Assembly: GCA_937875295.1 (NCBI GenBank)
Contig: CALLXS010000118.1
Coordinates: 1 to 7,975, forward strand
From: an uncultured bacterium
GTDB lineage: Bacteria; Bacteroidota; Ignavibacteria; Kapaibacteriales; UBA2268
Direction of reading: 5' to 3'
DNA: 7,975 nucleotides
The translations under genes and the position numbers were made by a program. The notes under the pieces are model-generated. The model was not told the DNA's origin. It saw only the letters and a list, made by a program, of their open reading frames with translations, and made no database searches. Of this stretch, positions 1-7,392 are shown piece after piece (positions within the stretch are counted from its first letter, which is position 1; every line of letters starts with the position of its first letter).

Positions 1-179
1 TCCCAGAAATTGGTACAATCACCGTTTGCTGTCCCCGGTGGATATAAGTAACAGAATATTTTGCAACATTCAGGATAGTTCATAGGACTTCCATTTGCAC
101 CACCTATGCGAACATACACTATATCAATAAATATCCTTTTCTCTGGGCAGTAACATTCCTTATAGTAAATAAGATACAT
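1..179 (-). pseudogene. Frameshifted, edge-truncated continuation of the Cys-rich secreted protein
   Basis: On the minus strand, one frame away (+1) from the stop at 160-162, a frame is open from about 214 to the window edge. From the ATG at 177-179 it reads 59 codons without a stop. The translation contains YKECYCPEK, then NYPECCKIFCYLYPPG, then NGDCTNFW. It carries six Cys and many Tyr and Pro, the same composition as the secreted protein encoded just upstream. I infer that the two are one gene split by a one-base difference near 163-171: removing one T from the TATTTAC stretch would give VSY-YYKECYCP in a single frame. The gene continues beyond base 1, so its true end is unseen. This could be a real pseudogene, a sequencing or assembly indel, or less likely a programmed +1 shift. 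No family is recognised. Confidence 0.55.
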
Positions 180-372
180 AAAGAGGGCAATTGTAGCCCG
201 GAAAATACAAAGTCATATTTTTAGTAATAGGTTGGGTACAATTTGAATCACAATTTGAAAAGTCGTCGTAGCAAGGCAGGAACTCCTCCCTCTGAATTGA
301 GTATGCATTTAAGCTCATTAATAAAAATAATATTAAAGAGGTTAAAATAGTAAATTGAATTTTTTTGCTCAT
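160..372 (-). CDS. Small secreted Cys-rich hypothetical protein (N-terminal part; probably frameshifted)
   Basis: This is a 70-residue open frame with a clear Sec signal peptide: the basic start MSKK, a hydrophobic core at about residues 6-21, and likely cleavage after S25 (NAYS|IQ). The predicted mature part has Cys at 34, 41, 45 and 62 and is rich in aromatic residues. That suggests an exported, possibly disulfide-bonded protein of the cell surface or periplasm. The ATG at 370-372 is preceded by TGAGGACGCC, so AGGA lies a few bases upstream as a ribosome site. A Bacteroidota-type promoter lies about 60 bases further up (436-466). The frame ends abruptly after CPLYVSYLL, while the +1 frame carries on with a matching Cys-rich sequence, so I consider this the front half of a longer protein. 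The function is not recognised. Confidence 0.6.
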   Translation of the reverse strand: MSKKIQFTILTSLILFLLMSLNAYSIQREEFLPCYDDFSNCDSNCTQPITKNMTLYFPGYNCPLYVSYLL

Positions 373-435
373 GGCGTCCTCACATTTTTTGTTAAAAAAT
401 TATTTAAAAAAATACGTTATTTCAAAATAACAATT

Positions 436-466
436 CAAATTTAACACATTTTTCTCTAATTTCAAA
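436..466 (-). promoter_or_regulatory. Bacteroidota-type promoter for the small secreted protein gene
   Basis: Reading the minus strand, TTTG (463-466) is followed by exactly 19 bases and then TAAATTTG (436-443). This matches the Bacteroidota housekeeping promoter consensus (-33 TTTG, -7 TAnnTTTG). Transcription would start near 430, giving a leader of nearly 60 bases before the ATG at 372. The region is very AT-rich, so a chance match is possible, but both boxes and the spacing fit. Confidence 0.5.
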
Positions 467-660
467 ATTTTTTTTAAATTTATTACATTTTTTTTCAAAA
501 GTAAGCATTTTTTCCTTTGTATTATATTCTTATTGAATATTTAAATTAGTTCACATATTAAGGTATAACTGTATATTCCGCCATATTTTTCATCTATTTT
601 TTTGATTATTTTCCGTATTACAAAAAAAGGCAAAATATTTTAAAAACGAAATTTTGTTAT

Positions 661-691
661 AAAAAAAGACCCATTTATTTCGCAATGGGTC
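661..691 (-). terminator. Rho-independent terminator of the PLP-enzyme gene
   Basis: On the minus strand GACCCATT (684-691) and AATGGGTC (668-675) form a perfect 8-bp stem around an 8-base loop, followed directly by seven T (667 down to 661). It begins 31 bases after the stop codon of the PLP-enzyme gene, the expected place for an intrinsic terminator. It probably closes the whole rsmB-to-PLP-enzyme transcription unit. Confidence 0.85.
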
Positions 692-721
692 AATTAATAT
701 TTAATATTTAAAAATTATGTT

Positions 722-1921
722 TTATAACATATTAATTTGCTTTAAGCAATTTTTAATTCTGGTAAGTGCAATATTTGGATCATTATCAATTCCCATAGAG
801 AATCTAACTAAGCCGGGAGTCATACCCATTTCTTTTTGTACATCTTCAGGAATTTCAGAGGAAGTAGAGCTACCCGGAGAGCTAAATAATGTTTTTACAT
901 ATCCCAAGCTCACTGCAAATAGACCTACTTTAGCATCTTGCATTAGCATCATTAATTTATTTGCGTTTTCTTTTGTTTTGCAATCAATAGTAAGCACACC
1001 ACTATATCCAAATTCTTTGTTCATCATAGAAGTAATTAAATCATGCTGGCTGTGCGATTTTAATCCTGGATAAAAAACTTTAATTCCAGCTTTTTCTAAA
1101 TTCTCTGCTATAAACATTGCGTTGTGGCTATGTTGTTTCATTCTAATATGTAGTGTGCGAGTATTCTTAAATATTGAAGCTGCTCTTAATGGGTCCATAG
1201 TTGGTCCAAGAAGCATGGCAGCACCATCAATTACACTTCTCATAGAAGATACAAATTCTTTTGTACCACATACTGCTCCAGCTACACAATCATTTAATCC
1301 ATTTACAAATTTAGTTAATGAATAAACTACCACGTGCGCTCCCAATTTATAAGGGCTTACAACTAATGGGCTGAATGTATTATCAACTACTAATTTTATA
1401 TTATGTTCGTCGCAAATTGCTCTTAATGTTTTTAAATCAGCAATTTCTAATAATGGATTGCTAATTGTTTCAGTATAAATTACTTTAGTATTTTTTGTAA
1501 TTTTAGATTTCACCATCTCAAGATCAGTAATATCAACAAAATGAGTGTTTATACCTAATCGAGGGAAGAAGTTTTTCATTAGTGCGTAAGAACCACCATA
1601 GATAGTTCTGCTTGATATTATTTCATCGCCATTTTGACATAGTTGCAATAGAGTCGTGCTAATTGCTCCTAATCCTGAAGCCATTACTTGAGCATCTTCA
1701 GTTCCTTCCATAGTTTTTAATTGGTCTGCAAGGAATTTATTCATTGGGTTTAGGTGTCTTGAATATAAAAAGCAACCTTCTACTTCTTCTTCAAAGCATT
1801 GTTGCATTTTCTCAGTAGTCATAAAAGTAAAAGTAGCTGAATCAGTAATAGAAGGGTTCACGCCACCAAATTCACCAAAAATTTGATAATCTTGCATTTC
1901 ATTTGCAGGGAAAAAATCCAT
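722..1921 (-). CDS. Cys/Met-metabolism PLP-dependent lyase, methionine gamma-lyase-like
   Basis: This is a cytosolic fold-type I PLP enzyme of the cystathionine gamma-synthase/methionine gamma-lyase family, 399 residues, a usual length. Numbering from the ATG at 1921, the visible landmarks are YSRHLNP (Y53 and R55, which contact PLP phosphate of the neighbouring subunit), ASGLGA (81-86, phosphate loop), Y108 in IYGGSYAL (stacks on the PLP ring), ETISNP (151-156), D180 in VVDNTF (pyridine nitrogen), the Schiff-base lysine K204 in SLTK, SLG (338-340) and R373 in LVRFSMG (substrate carboxylate). Related Bacteroidota proteins are usually named methionine gamma-lyase or cystathionine gamma-synthase. 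The exact reaction (Met gamma-elimination versus cystathionine or homocysteine chemistry) cannot be settled from sequence. The common NGH-x-D after the lysine is NGLND here. I chose ATG 1921 because GGAG lies 9 bases upstream; an in-frame TTG at 1936 overlaps that ribosome site and is a poor start. It lies about 74 bases after the DUF2059-like gene. Confidence 0.88.
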   Translation of the reverse strand: MDFFPANEMQDYQIFGEFGGVNPSITDSATFTFMTTEKMQQCFEEEVEGCFLYSRHLNPMNKFLADQLKTMEGTEDAQVMASGLGAISTTLLQLCQNGDEIISSRTIYGGSYALMKNFFPRLGINTHFVDITDLEMVKSKITKNTKVIYTETISNPLLEIADLKTLRAICDEHNIKLVVDNTFSPLVVSPYKLGAHVVVYSLTKFVNGLNDCVAGAVCGTKEFVSSMRSVIDGAAMLLGPTMDPLRAASIFKNTRTLHIRMKQHSHNAMFIAENLEKAGIKVFYPGLKSHSQHDLITSMMNKEFGYSGVLTIDCKTKENANKLMMLMQDAKVGLFAVSLGYVKTLFSSPGSSTSSEIPEDVQKEMGMTPGLVRFSMGIDNDPNIALTRIKNCLKQINML

Positions 1922-1934
1922 TATTCTTATCTCC
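1922..1934 (-). promoter_or_regulatory. Ribosome binding site deciding the start of the PLP-enzyme gene
   Basis: On the minus strand GGAGATAAGAATA directly precedes the ATG at 1919-1921, leaving GGAG nine bases from the start. An upstream in-frame TTG at 1934-1936 would begin inside this site and would add only five residues (MEIRI), so the ATG start is preferred. Confidence 0.65.
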
Positions 1935-1971
1935 AATATCTAAGTTAATTAATATTTATTTATGTTATTTA

Positions 1972-1993
1972 ATATATGCTTTATATATGCTTT
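1972..1993. repeat. 11-base tandem duplication in the intergenic gap
   Basis: The 11-mer ATATATGCTTT occurs twice head to tail (1972-1982 and 1983-1993), immediately next to the stop codon of the DUF2059-like gene (1996-1998). It is most likely a replication-slippage duplication in AT-rich spacer; no role is evident. Confidence 0.6.
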
Positions 1994-1995
1994 TA

Positions 1996-2556
1996 TTATT
2001 TTTTCTCACCATTTTGTATCGGCTCATCAATTGATTCAGGTTTTTTAGGTTCGAGGAATTCAGGAACTTTTCTGCCTGTTTTTAAGTACATATTTTTTAT
2101 TTCTGCTTTTCTATCTAAGTCGATTTGATTAAGGACAGCATCTACTTCATTTTGAATTTTCATTCCAACGATTTCCGCTTTCCTAAAAGTAGAAGAGAAA
2201 AAATATTTGTGCAATACTTTTAGATCGTTTAAAGAAAAATATCGAGAGTAAATATTTACCAAACTATCTAAATAAGCTGAGTTATTAGATGTATTTCTAA
2301 TAGAATCAGAAAATGATTTGTCTATATTTGGATCATACATCACCAGCCTAGTAGTAATATTATTAGTTACCATATCGTAACCTTCGTAAAAACCTAGTAC
2401 TTGCATTAAGTCTAAAGTCATTTTTCTATATTCCTTTGTAATTTTAGCAGGAATTAGATCATCTTTTGAATTATTTTCTTTTTCTGAAGTTGCAAAAGCA
2501 AAATTACAACTTATTATTGTTATAATAACAATTAATATTATTTTATTTATTTTCAT
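1996..2556 (-). CDS. Secreted DUF2059-like protein
   Basis: A 186-residue exported protein. Residues 1-22 form a signal peptide with likely cleavage at AFA|TS. The segment IISC (14-17) also resembles a weak lipobox, so a lipoprotein anchored at C17 is an alternative. The part at about residues 42-155 is predicted helical. It contains LVNIYSRYFSLNDLKVLHKY and then FFSSTFRKAE (99-128), resembling the core of DUF2059 proteins (an IY-x-x-x-F-x-x-x-[DE]-L segment followed by F[FY]-x-S-x-x-x-[RK]K). DUF2059 has no established biochemical role. The C-terminal tail from about 160 is Pro/Glu/Lys-rich and probably disordered. The ATG is supported by GTGGAG with GGAG eight bases upstream. The gene lies 133 bases after rsmB and about 74 before the PLP enzyme, on the same strand. 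The family assignment is by resemblance only. Confidence 0.65.
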   Translation of the reverse strand: MKINKIILIVIITIISCNFAFATSEKENNSKDDLIPAKITKEYRKMTLDLMQVLGFYEGYDMVTNNITTRLVMYDPNIDKSFSDSIRNTSNNSAYLDSLVNIYSRYFSLNDLKVLHKYFFSSTFRKAEIVGMKIQNEVDAVLNQIDLDRKAEIKNMYLKTGRKVPEFLEPKKPESIDEPIQNGEKK

Positions 2557-2689
2557 AATGTTAGCTCCACTTTTTAAAAAATTTATATATTTTAATTTGT
2601 AGTTTATTATTTTTTTAATTAAAAGTATATCATAAAAAACATTTCAGACTTCAAAAATCTAATTTTTTTCTCAATTAATCAATAAATAT

Positions 2690-4147
2690 TTATTTTTTCT
2701 TAATTAGTCTTGCAGAAAAAGCACCGTCGATACCGTGAATATGCGGAAATGTCTGAATCATATTATTTTTGCACACTGCTTCCGGTACGTATTTTTTCGC
2801 ATCGTCTAATTTAAAATTTTCAAAATTATTTAAGAACCAATTAATATTTTCTTCATTTTCTTCTGGCTCAATAGTGCATGTAGAATATATCAAAGCTCCA
2901 CCTTCTTTTACAAGATAAGAAGCATTTTTTAGAATATTCTTTTGCGTTTCTGCTAATTTATAAATATCTTCTCTTTCTCTTTTCCATTTAATATCGGGTT
3001 TTTTCGAAATTGTACCTAATCCGGAGCAAGGCATATCGCACAAAACTACATCAAATAATTCATCATTTTGGTATTCTAAGGCATCTCCAAGCTGTGCATT
3101 GATTGATTTATAACCTAATCTTTTAATACCTTGATTAATTATATTAATTTTAGTTTCATATTTATCTAATGCTATAATCTCTCCTTCATCATTCATAAGC
3201 TCAGCAATATAATAGCTCTTTCCACCGGGAGAAGCACACATATCAAGAATTCTTTGTCCGGCTTTTGCATTCGTAAGATGTGCTGCTAACGTGGCACTTG
3301 AGTCTTGTATAGTAATTTTCCCTTCTTTAAAGATATCTAAAGCAGGAATTTTTACTTTGTTATTCATTATTGTAATTGAATTTTTGTTATAAGCATCATT
3401 TTTAAATTCAATATCTTCTTCGTAGCAATAATTAATTAGTTCTTCTAATGATGATTTAAGAGAATTTACTCTAATTGTAGAGAATGGTCTCTGATTATTT
3501 ATTTCCATAAGCTTTTCAGCTTCTTCTACGCCAAATCTTTTCACCCATCTCCGCACTAACCACCTTGGATGCGATAGCATTACTGTAAAGTAATAAATTG
3601 GGTCATCATCTTTCTCTGGATATCTAATATTATCAATGTTTCGTGAAATATTTCTCAAAACGGCATTTACAATTCCGGCTATTCTATCGCCTTGAATTTT
3701 CTTTACTAATTCTACAGCTTCATTTATTATTACAGGTACTGGTATTCTATCAAGGAATAACATTTGATATAAAGCTACTCTAAGAGAATTTTTAACTAAA
3801 TTCAAGCACTTCATATAATCACCATTATAGAAACCATTTAGAATAAAATCAAGTTTCCCTTTCCAGCGAATCACTCCATATAGAATTTCAGTTAATAATG
3901 ATTTATCTAATTGATTTAAATTACCGGTTCGAAATTCATAATCGAGCAATTTATCTAAATATGCATCACTTCTCTCGAAGCGACTCAATATTTTTACTGC
4001 TATACCTCTTGCACCAGTAAAAAATTCATCTGTTAAAATGTTATTATTATGTTGATTTGAATTATTCTGCGATTTTTTTGTATTCGAATTATCTATTGAA
4101 TTTTCATTCTTTGACATATTATTTTCGGTGGGTGACATTTTTAACAT
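2690..4147 (-). CDS. rsmB: 16S rRNA (cytosine(967)-C(5))-methyltransferase RsmB
   Basis: This protein methylates C5 of a cytosine in 16S rRNA (C967 in E. coli numbering) using S-adenosylmethionine, in the cytosol on naked 16S rRNA. It has 485 residues. A NusB-like RNA-binding domain spans about 43-175 (ARGIAVKIL, VNAVLRN), and an RsmF/NOL1-type Rossmann methyltransferase domain spans about 220-485. Visible motifs are the SAM loop DMCASPGGKS (302-311), the ribose-binding acid in ALDKY (326-330), motif IV DMPCSG with C374, motif VI YSTCTIEPEENEEN with C424 (the covalent nucleophile by homology to E. coli C375) and the terminal DGAFSARL (474-481). Both catalytic cysteines are present, so it should be active. 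The first 40 residues are an Asn/Ser/Lys-rich, low-complexity extension. No Shine-Dalgarno is seen before the ATG at 4147; ATGs at 4138 and 4117 are possible alternatives that remove only this tail. Confidence 0.95.
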   Translation of the reverse strand: MLKMSPTENNMSKNENSIDNSNTKKSQNNSNQHNNNILTDEFFTGARGIAVKILSRFERSDAYLDKLLDYEFRTGNLNQLDKSLLTEILYGVIRWKGKLDFILNGFYNGDYMKCLNLVKNSLRVALYQMLFLDRIPVPVIINEAVELVKKIQGDRIAGIVNAVLRNISRNIDNIRYPEKDDDPIYYFTVMLSHPRWLVRRWVKRFGVEEAEKLMEINNQRPFSTIRVNSLKSSLEELINYCYEEDIEFKNDAYNKNSITIMNNKVKIPALDIFKEGKITIQDSSATLAAHLTNAKAGQRILDMCASPGGKSYYIAELMNDEGEIIALDKYETKINIINQGIKRLGYKSINAQLGDALEYQNDELFDVVLCDMPCSGLGTISKKPDIKWKREREDIYKLAETQKNILKNASYLVKEGGALIYSTCTIEPEENEENINWFLNNFENFKLDDAKKYVPEAVCKNNMIQTFPHIHGIDGAFSARLIKKK

Positions 4148-4222
4148 TATTTATATATTTCAACATATTATTTAATTAGATAATACTTTTTTAATTATTA
4201 TACGTATTTTCTACTTTAATTA

Positions 4223-4251
4223 TTGCAATAATAATTTACATTATTTATAAT
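4223..4251 (+). promoter_or_regulatory. Candidate promoter of the protease-propeller-barrel gene
   Basis: TTGCAA (4223-4228), a 17-base spacer and TATAAT (4246-4251) form a sigma-70-like promoter on the plus strand. It would start transcription near 4258 and leave a leader of about 50 bases before the ATG at 4310. No TAnnTTTG box of the Bacteroidota type is present in this divergent gap. The background is strongly AT-rich, so this is tentative. A second TATAAT (4285-4290) lies in an 11-base repeat of the same sequence (TATTTATAATT at 4242-4252 and 4281-4291), but has no good -35 partner. Confidence 0.3.
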
Positions 4252-4309
4252 TTTATGACTTTTATTCGTCAATTTAATAGTATTTATAATTGTCTTTTAA
4301 AATTTTACT

Positions 4310-7300
4310 ATGAAAAATATTAAATATTTTATATATCTTGTTATATTCTCATTCTTATTGTCTAATAGCTATTCATTTGCACAATTTGGCAAGAATAAAG
4401 TACAATATCGTAAGTTTGATATTAGGTATATTTCGACAAAAAATTTTGATATTTATTATGATGAGGGTTCTAAATATTTAGCTGAATTTACTGCTGTCGA
4501 AGCAGAAAAAGCTGTAATTAAAATCCAAAATTTAATAAACTTTAAAATTAATAAGCGAATTCCAATAATTATATTCGACAACCAAAATGAATTTCAGCAA
4601 AATAACGTGACCAATCAATATATGACTCAAGGGATACAGGGTTTTACTGAAATTTTTAAAAATAGAGTTGTTCTGCCTTTCTTCGGTGAATATTCACAAT
4701 TTCGCCATGTAATTCATCATGAACTTGTGCATGCAGTTTTAAATCAATATTTATATGGTGGTACATTTTCTACTGCAGTACAAACTGGGAATCAAATTCA
4801 ATTCCCATTATATATGAATGAAGGATTAGCCGAATATTCGAGCTTATCCGGACAAGATATTCAAAACGATATGTTTATTAGAGATTTAGCAATTAGCGAG
4901 AATTTGGGTGGATTAGAGCGAATGAATGGGTATTTAGCATATCGAGGCGGTCAAACTTTTTATTGGTATGTAGCTACTAACTATGGAGAAGATAAAATTG
5001 CAAAACTGATTCATCTTATATCAATGAAAGTACCTTTAGATGATGCTTTTCGTTCTTTATTTAAAATGAGTTATAGCGATTTTTCAGAAAAATGGCAAAA
5101 AGATTTAAAAAGATTTTATTTCCCTGATGTTGAAAAATTCAAAGATGCAGAGGATTTCTCTATTAGAATCACAGACCACGAGAAAATTCATAATTTTATG
5201 AATTCATCTCCTGCAGTTTCTCCAGATGGTTCTAAATTAGTTTATATTGCCGACGATGGTAAATCATATAATGTATATTTGCTTGATTTAGATAAAAAAG
5301 ATAGTAAACCAAAGAAAATTATTGGTAGCGATAGAGCAAGAGATTTTGAAGAATTAAATCTCTCCACACCAAGTATTTCTTTTTCTCCAAACGGAAAGCA
5401 AATAGCTTTATCAGCTAAGTATGGAGGTCAAGATGCAATTTATATCTATGATTTAGATAAAAATGATTTTGAAGTCTTAAAATTAAATTTAAATTCCATT
5501 TCATCAGTTCAATGGTCTTTCGATGGAGAAAAATTAGGCTTCATTGCTGCAGAAAAACCTTTTAGCGATTTATATGTTTATTACCTTAAAACAAAGCAAT
5601 TAGATAAAATCACCAATGATGCTTTTTATGAAAAATCTCCTCACTGGTCTCCTGACTCTAAAACAATATATTTTATATCAGATAGAGGCGATTTTTTGCA
5701 AAATACAAGCGATATAAATATTTGGGAAGTTGATTATTATAAATCTGAAATTTATAGTATTGATATTTCCACTAAAGAAATTAATAAAATTTCTAATATA
5801 AATGATGGTACTATATCATCAATTGCTATTTCGAGCGATAATAAAAATATTCTTTTTGTTTCAGACAAAAATGGAATTGGCAATATTTATTCACTTAATT
5901 TAATTTCAAATCAAATCCGTCCTCATTCAAATTCTATCACAGGTATCACTCAATTATCGATGACAAAAGATAATTCCAAATTATTCTATTCCTCAATTAA
6001 CAATGCAGGATATGACATTTTTATGATTAAATATCCATTAGAAGTTAATATTTCTGGCGATACTATTCCTCTTACAAAATTTAAAGCAGGAATTAATTTC
6101 AAAAATAATGGAATTAAAAATATAGATACTTTTATTGTTTCCGAAAAACCAATTTCCCCTACTTATGGAAATTTCGCCGTAACTATGGATAACCCTGCTT
6201 TCATTAACAAAAATACAGATGCTGTAAGCAATAGTCAATCATTCGTGAAAGATTATAAAAACGAGGGTATTCATCAAGAAAAAAAATATCAAGTGGACTT
6301 TTCCCTCGATGGTATAATTGCTAATCCAGCAGGTTCATCATATTATGGCTCTTCCGTAAGTGGTCAATTTCAAGCAAGTGATGTTTTGGGTGATCATTTG
6401 ATTTTTGGAAATATTAACTTATATGGAAATTTAAAAAATAGCAATATCTTAATTAGTTATTCATATTTACCGGAAATTATTGATTATAATGTGTCCGGTT
6501 TTCATAACTCCTTGCTATTCTATCGAAGCGATTGGAATTTATACCGCTTTAGAAATTATGGTGGGACTTTAATGGCTCAGTTAGCTTTAAATAAATTCAA
6601 TAGAATCGAAGCAGGAGTAACTGTAGCAAATTCTTCTATGGAATTAATTGATATTTATAATGAAGGAACTGGGAGCAATCAAAGTAAATTTTTGATTATT
6701 CCACAAGTGCGTTATGTTTATGATGATGTACTTTATGGTTGGTTTGCTCCTAGTGATGGATTAAGATTTTTCGTAAGTGGAAAGGCATCTCCAAAGCTTG
6801 GGAGAGATAATTATAGCTACACTATGCTTGATGCAGATTTTAGATATTATTTTACTATGTTTAATTATTTGACATTCGCTGCACGAGGTGTAGCAGGAGC
6901 AAATTTTGGCTCTGGATCGGCAAATTATTTCTTAGGTGGCACAGATAATTGGCTCTTTGGTAACCGTTATAATTCTTATATTCCTTTAGATAAGCCGGAA
7001 GATTTTATTTTTATGCAATTTATTACTCCTATGCGCGGATGGAGTTATGGAGAAGTATCAGGGTCTAGATTTTTCGCAGGCAATTTTGAATTACGTTTTC
7101 CACTATTTCAAGCTCTTACAGCTGGACCAATCCCTATTCTAATGCAAGGTGTGATGGGTAATCTCTTCTTTGATATTGGTGGAGCTTGGTCTGGTGATTG
7201 GACTTCATTCAAATCAATGCAATTGGATTATGAGGGAAATAGTGTCCCTAAGGATTTGAGAATGAGTGCTGGAGTAGGTGCTAGAGCTTATTTACTAGGA

Positions 7301-7390
7301 TTGCCAATTAAACTCGATGTCGCTTGGACTAATTTAGGTATGAAATGGTCTCAACCGATATATTTAATTTCACTAGGATTTGATTTCTAG
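4310..7390 (+). CDS. Secreted peptidase MA-like metalloprotease / TolB-type propeller / outer-membrane barrel protein
   Basis: A 1026-residue envelope protein with four recognisable parts. The signal peptide covers residues 1-24 (SFA|QF). A metalloprotease domain (about 30-275) has the zinc motif HELVH (137-141) followed by MNEGLAEY (169-176), where E171 is the likely third zinc ligand, as in gluzincins of the peptidase MA type. A beta-propeller (about 290-580) is built from WD40-like/PD40 repeats: SPAVSPDGSKLVYIA at 300, SISFSPNGKQIALS at 355, VQWSFDGEKLGFIA at 400, SPHWSPDSKTIYFIS at 443 and IAISSDNKNILFVSD at 505. From about 660 a beta-rich C-terminal part looks like an Omp85-type barrel: RGW (909-911), NFELRFPLF (925-933), FFDIGGAW (953-960), GVGARAYL (988-995) and a terminal Phe (SLGFDF). 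I infer an outer-membrane anchor with the propeller and protease on one face of the membrane. The substrate is unknown. No Shine-Dalgarno is visible; the start is set by the signal peptide. Confidence 0.85.
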   Translation: MKNIKYFIYLVIFSFLLSNSYSFAQFGKNKVQYRKFDIRYISTKNFDIYYDEGSKYLAEFTAVEAEKAVIKIQNLINFKINKRIPIIIFDNQNEFQQNNVTNQYMTQGIQGFTEIFKNRVVLPFFGEYSQFRHVIHHELVHAVLNQYLYGGTFSTAVQTGNQIQFPLYMNEGLAEYSSLSGQDIQNDMFIRDLAISENLGGLERMNGYLAYRGGQTFYWYVATNYGEDKIAKLIHLISMKVPLDDAFRSLFKMSYSDFSEKWQKDLKRFYFPDVEKFKDAEDFSIRITDHEKIHNFMNSSPAVSPDGSKLVYIADDGKSYNVYLLDLDKKDSKPKKIIGSDRARDFEELNLSTPSISFSPNGKQIALSAKYGGQDAIYIYDLDKNDFEVLKLNLNSISSVQWSFDGEKLGFIAAEKPFSDLYVYYLKTKQLDKITNDAFYEKSPHWSPDSKTIYFISDRGDFLQNTSDINIWEVDYYKSEIYSIDISTKEINKISNINDGTISSIAISSDNKNILFVSDKNGIGNIYSLNLISNQIRPHSNSITGITQLSMTKDNSKLFYSSINNAGYDIFMIKYPLEVNISGDTIPLTKFKAGINFKNNGIKNIDTFIVSEKPISPTYGNFAVTMDNPAFINKNTDAVSNSQSFVKDYKNEGIHQEKKYQVDFSLDGIIANPAGSSYYGSSVSGQFQASDVLGDHLIFGNINLYGNLKNSNILISYSYLPEIIDYNVSGFHNSLLFYRSDWNLYRFRNYGGTLMAQLALNKFNRIEAGVTVANSSMELIDIYNEGTGSNQSKFLIIPQVRYVYDDVLYGWFAPSDGLRFFVSGKASPKLGRDNYSYTMLDADFRYYFTMFNYLTFAARGVAGANFGSGSANYFLGGTDNWLFGNRYNSYIPLDKPEDFIFMQFITPMRGWSYGEVSGSRFFAGNFELRFPLFQALTAGPIPILMQGVMGNLFFDIGGAWSGDWTSFKSMQLDYEGNSVPKDLRMSAGVGARAYLLGLPIKLDVAWTNLGMKWSQPIYLISLGFDF

Positions 7391-7392
7391 CC

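Larger units (their letters stand above)
373..721. other. AT-rich intergenic region of about 350 bases
   Basis: I see no credible coding frame here. The stretch is dominated by A and T runs. It contains the minus-strand promoter at 436-466 and the terminator at 661-691. Between about 470 and 655 I see no RNA gene, repeat array or further convincing signal. Confidence 0.6.

Noticed and set aside
373..660. Search for CRISPR repeats, tRNA or structured RNA in the longest gene-free stretch
   Set aside because: No regularly spaced repeats, cloverleaf or conserved GC-rich structure is visible; only A/T runs.
717..1073. Plus-strand open frame of 118 codons
   Set aside because: It lies entirely antisense to the well-supported PLP-enzyme gene and has no family signature or ribosome site; a shadow frame.
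1122..1325. Plus-strand open frame of 67 codons
   Set aside because: It is antisense to the conserved catalytic region of the PLP enzyme and shows no protein-like features.
2581..2640. Possible minus-strand promoter for the DUF2059-like gene (TATACTTT or TACTTTTA with an upstream TTTG)
   Set aside because: The spacing is 22-24 bases and the box lacks the final TTTG, so it is no better than chance in this AT-rich background.
2646..2660. Possible hairpin (AGACTTCAAAAATCT) downstream of rsmB
   Set aside because: The stem is short with an internal mismatch and is not a convincing terminator; continued transcription into the next gene is equally likely.
6038..6238. Minus-strand open frame of 66 codons
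   Set aside because: It is antisense within the large barrel protein gene, with low-complexity composition; a shadow frame.
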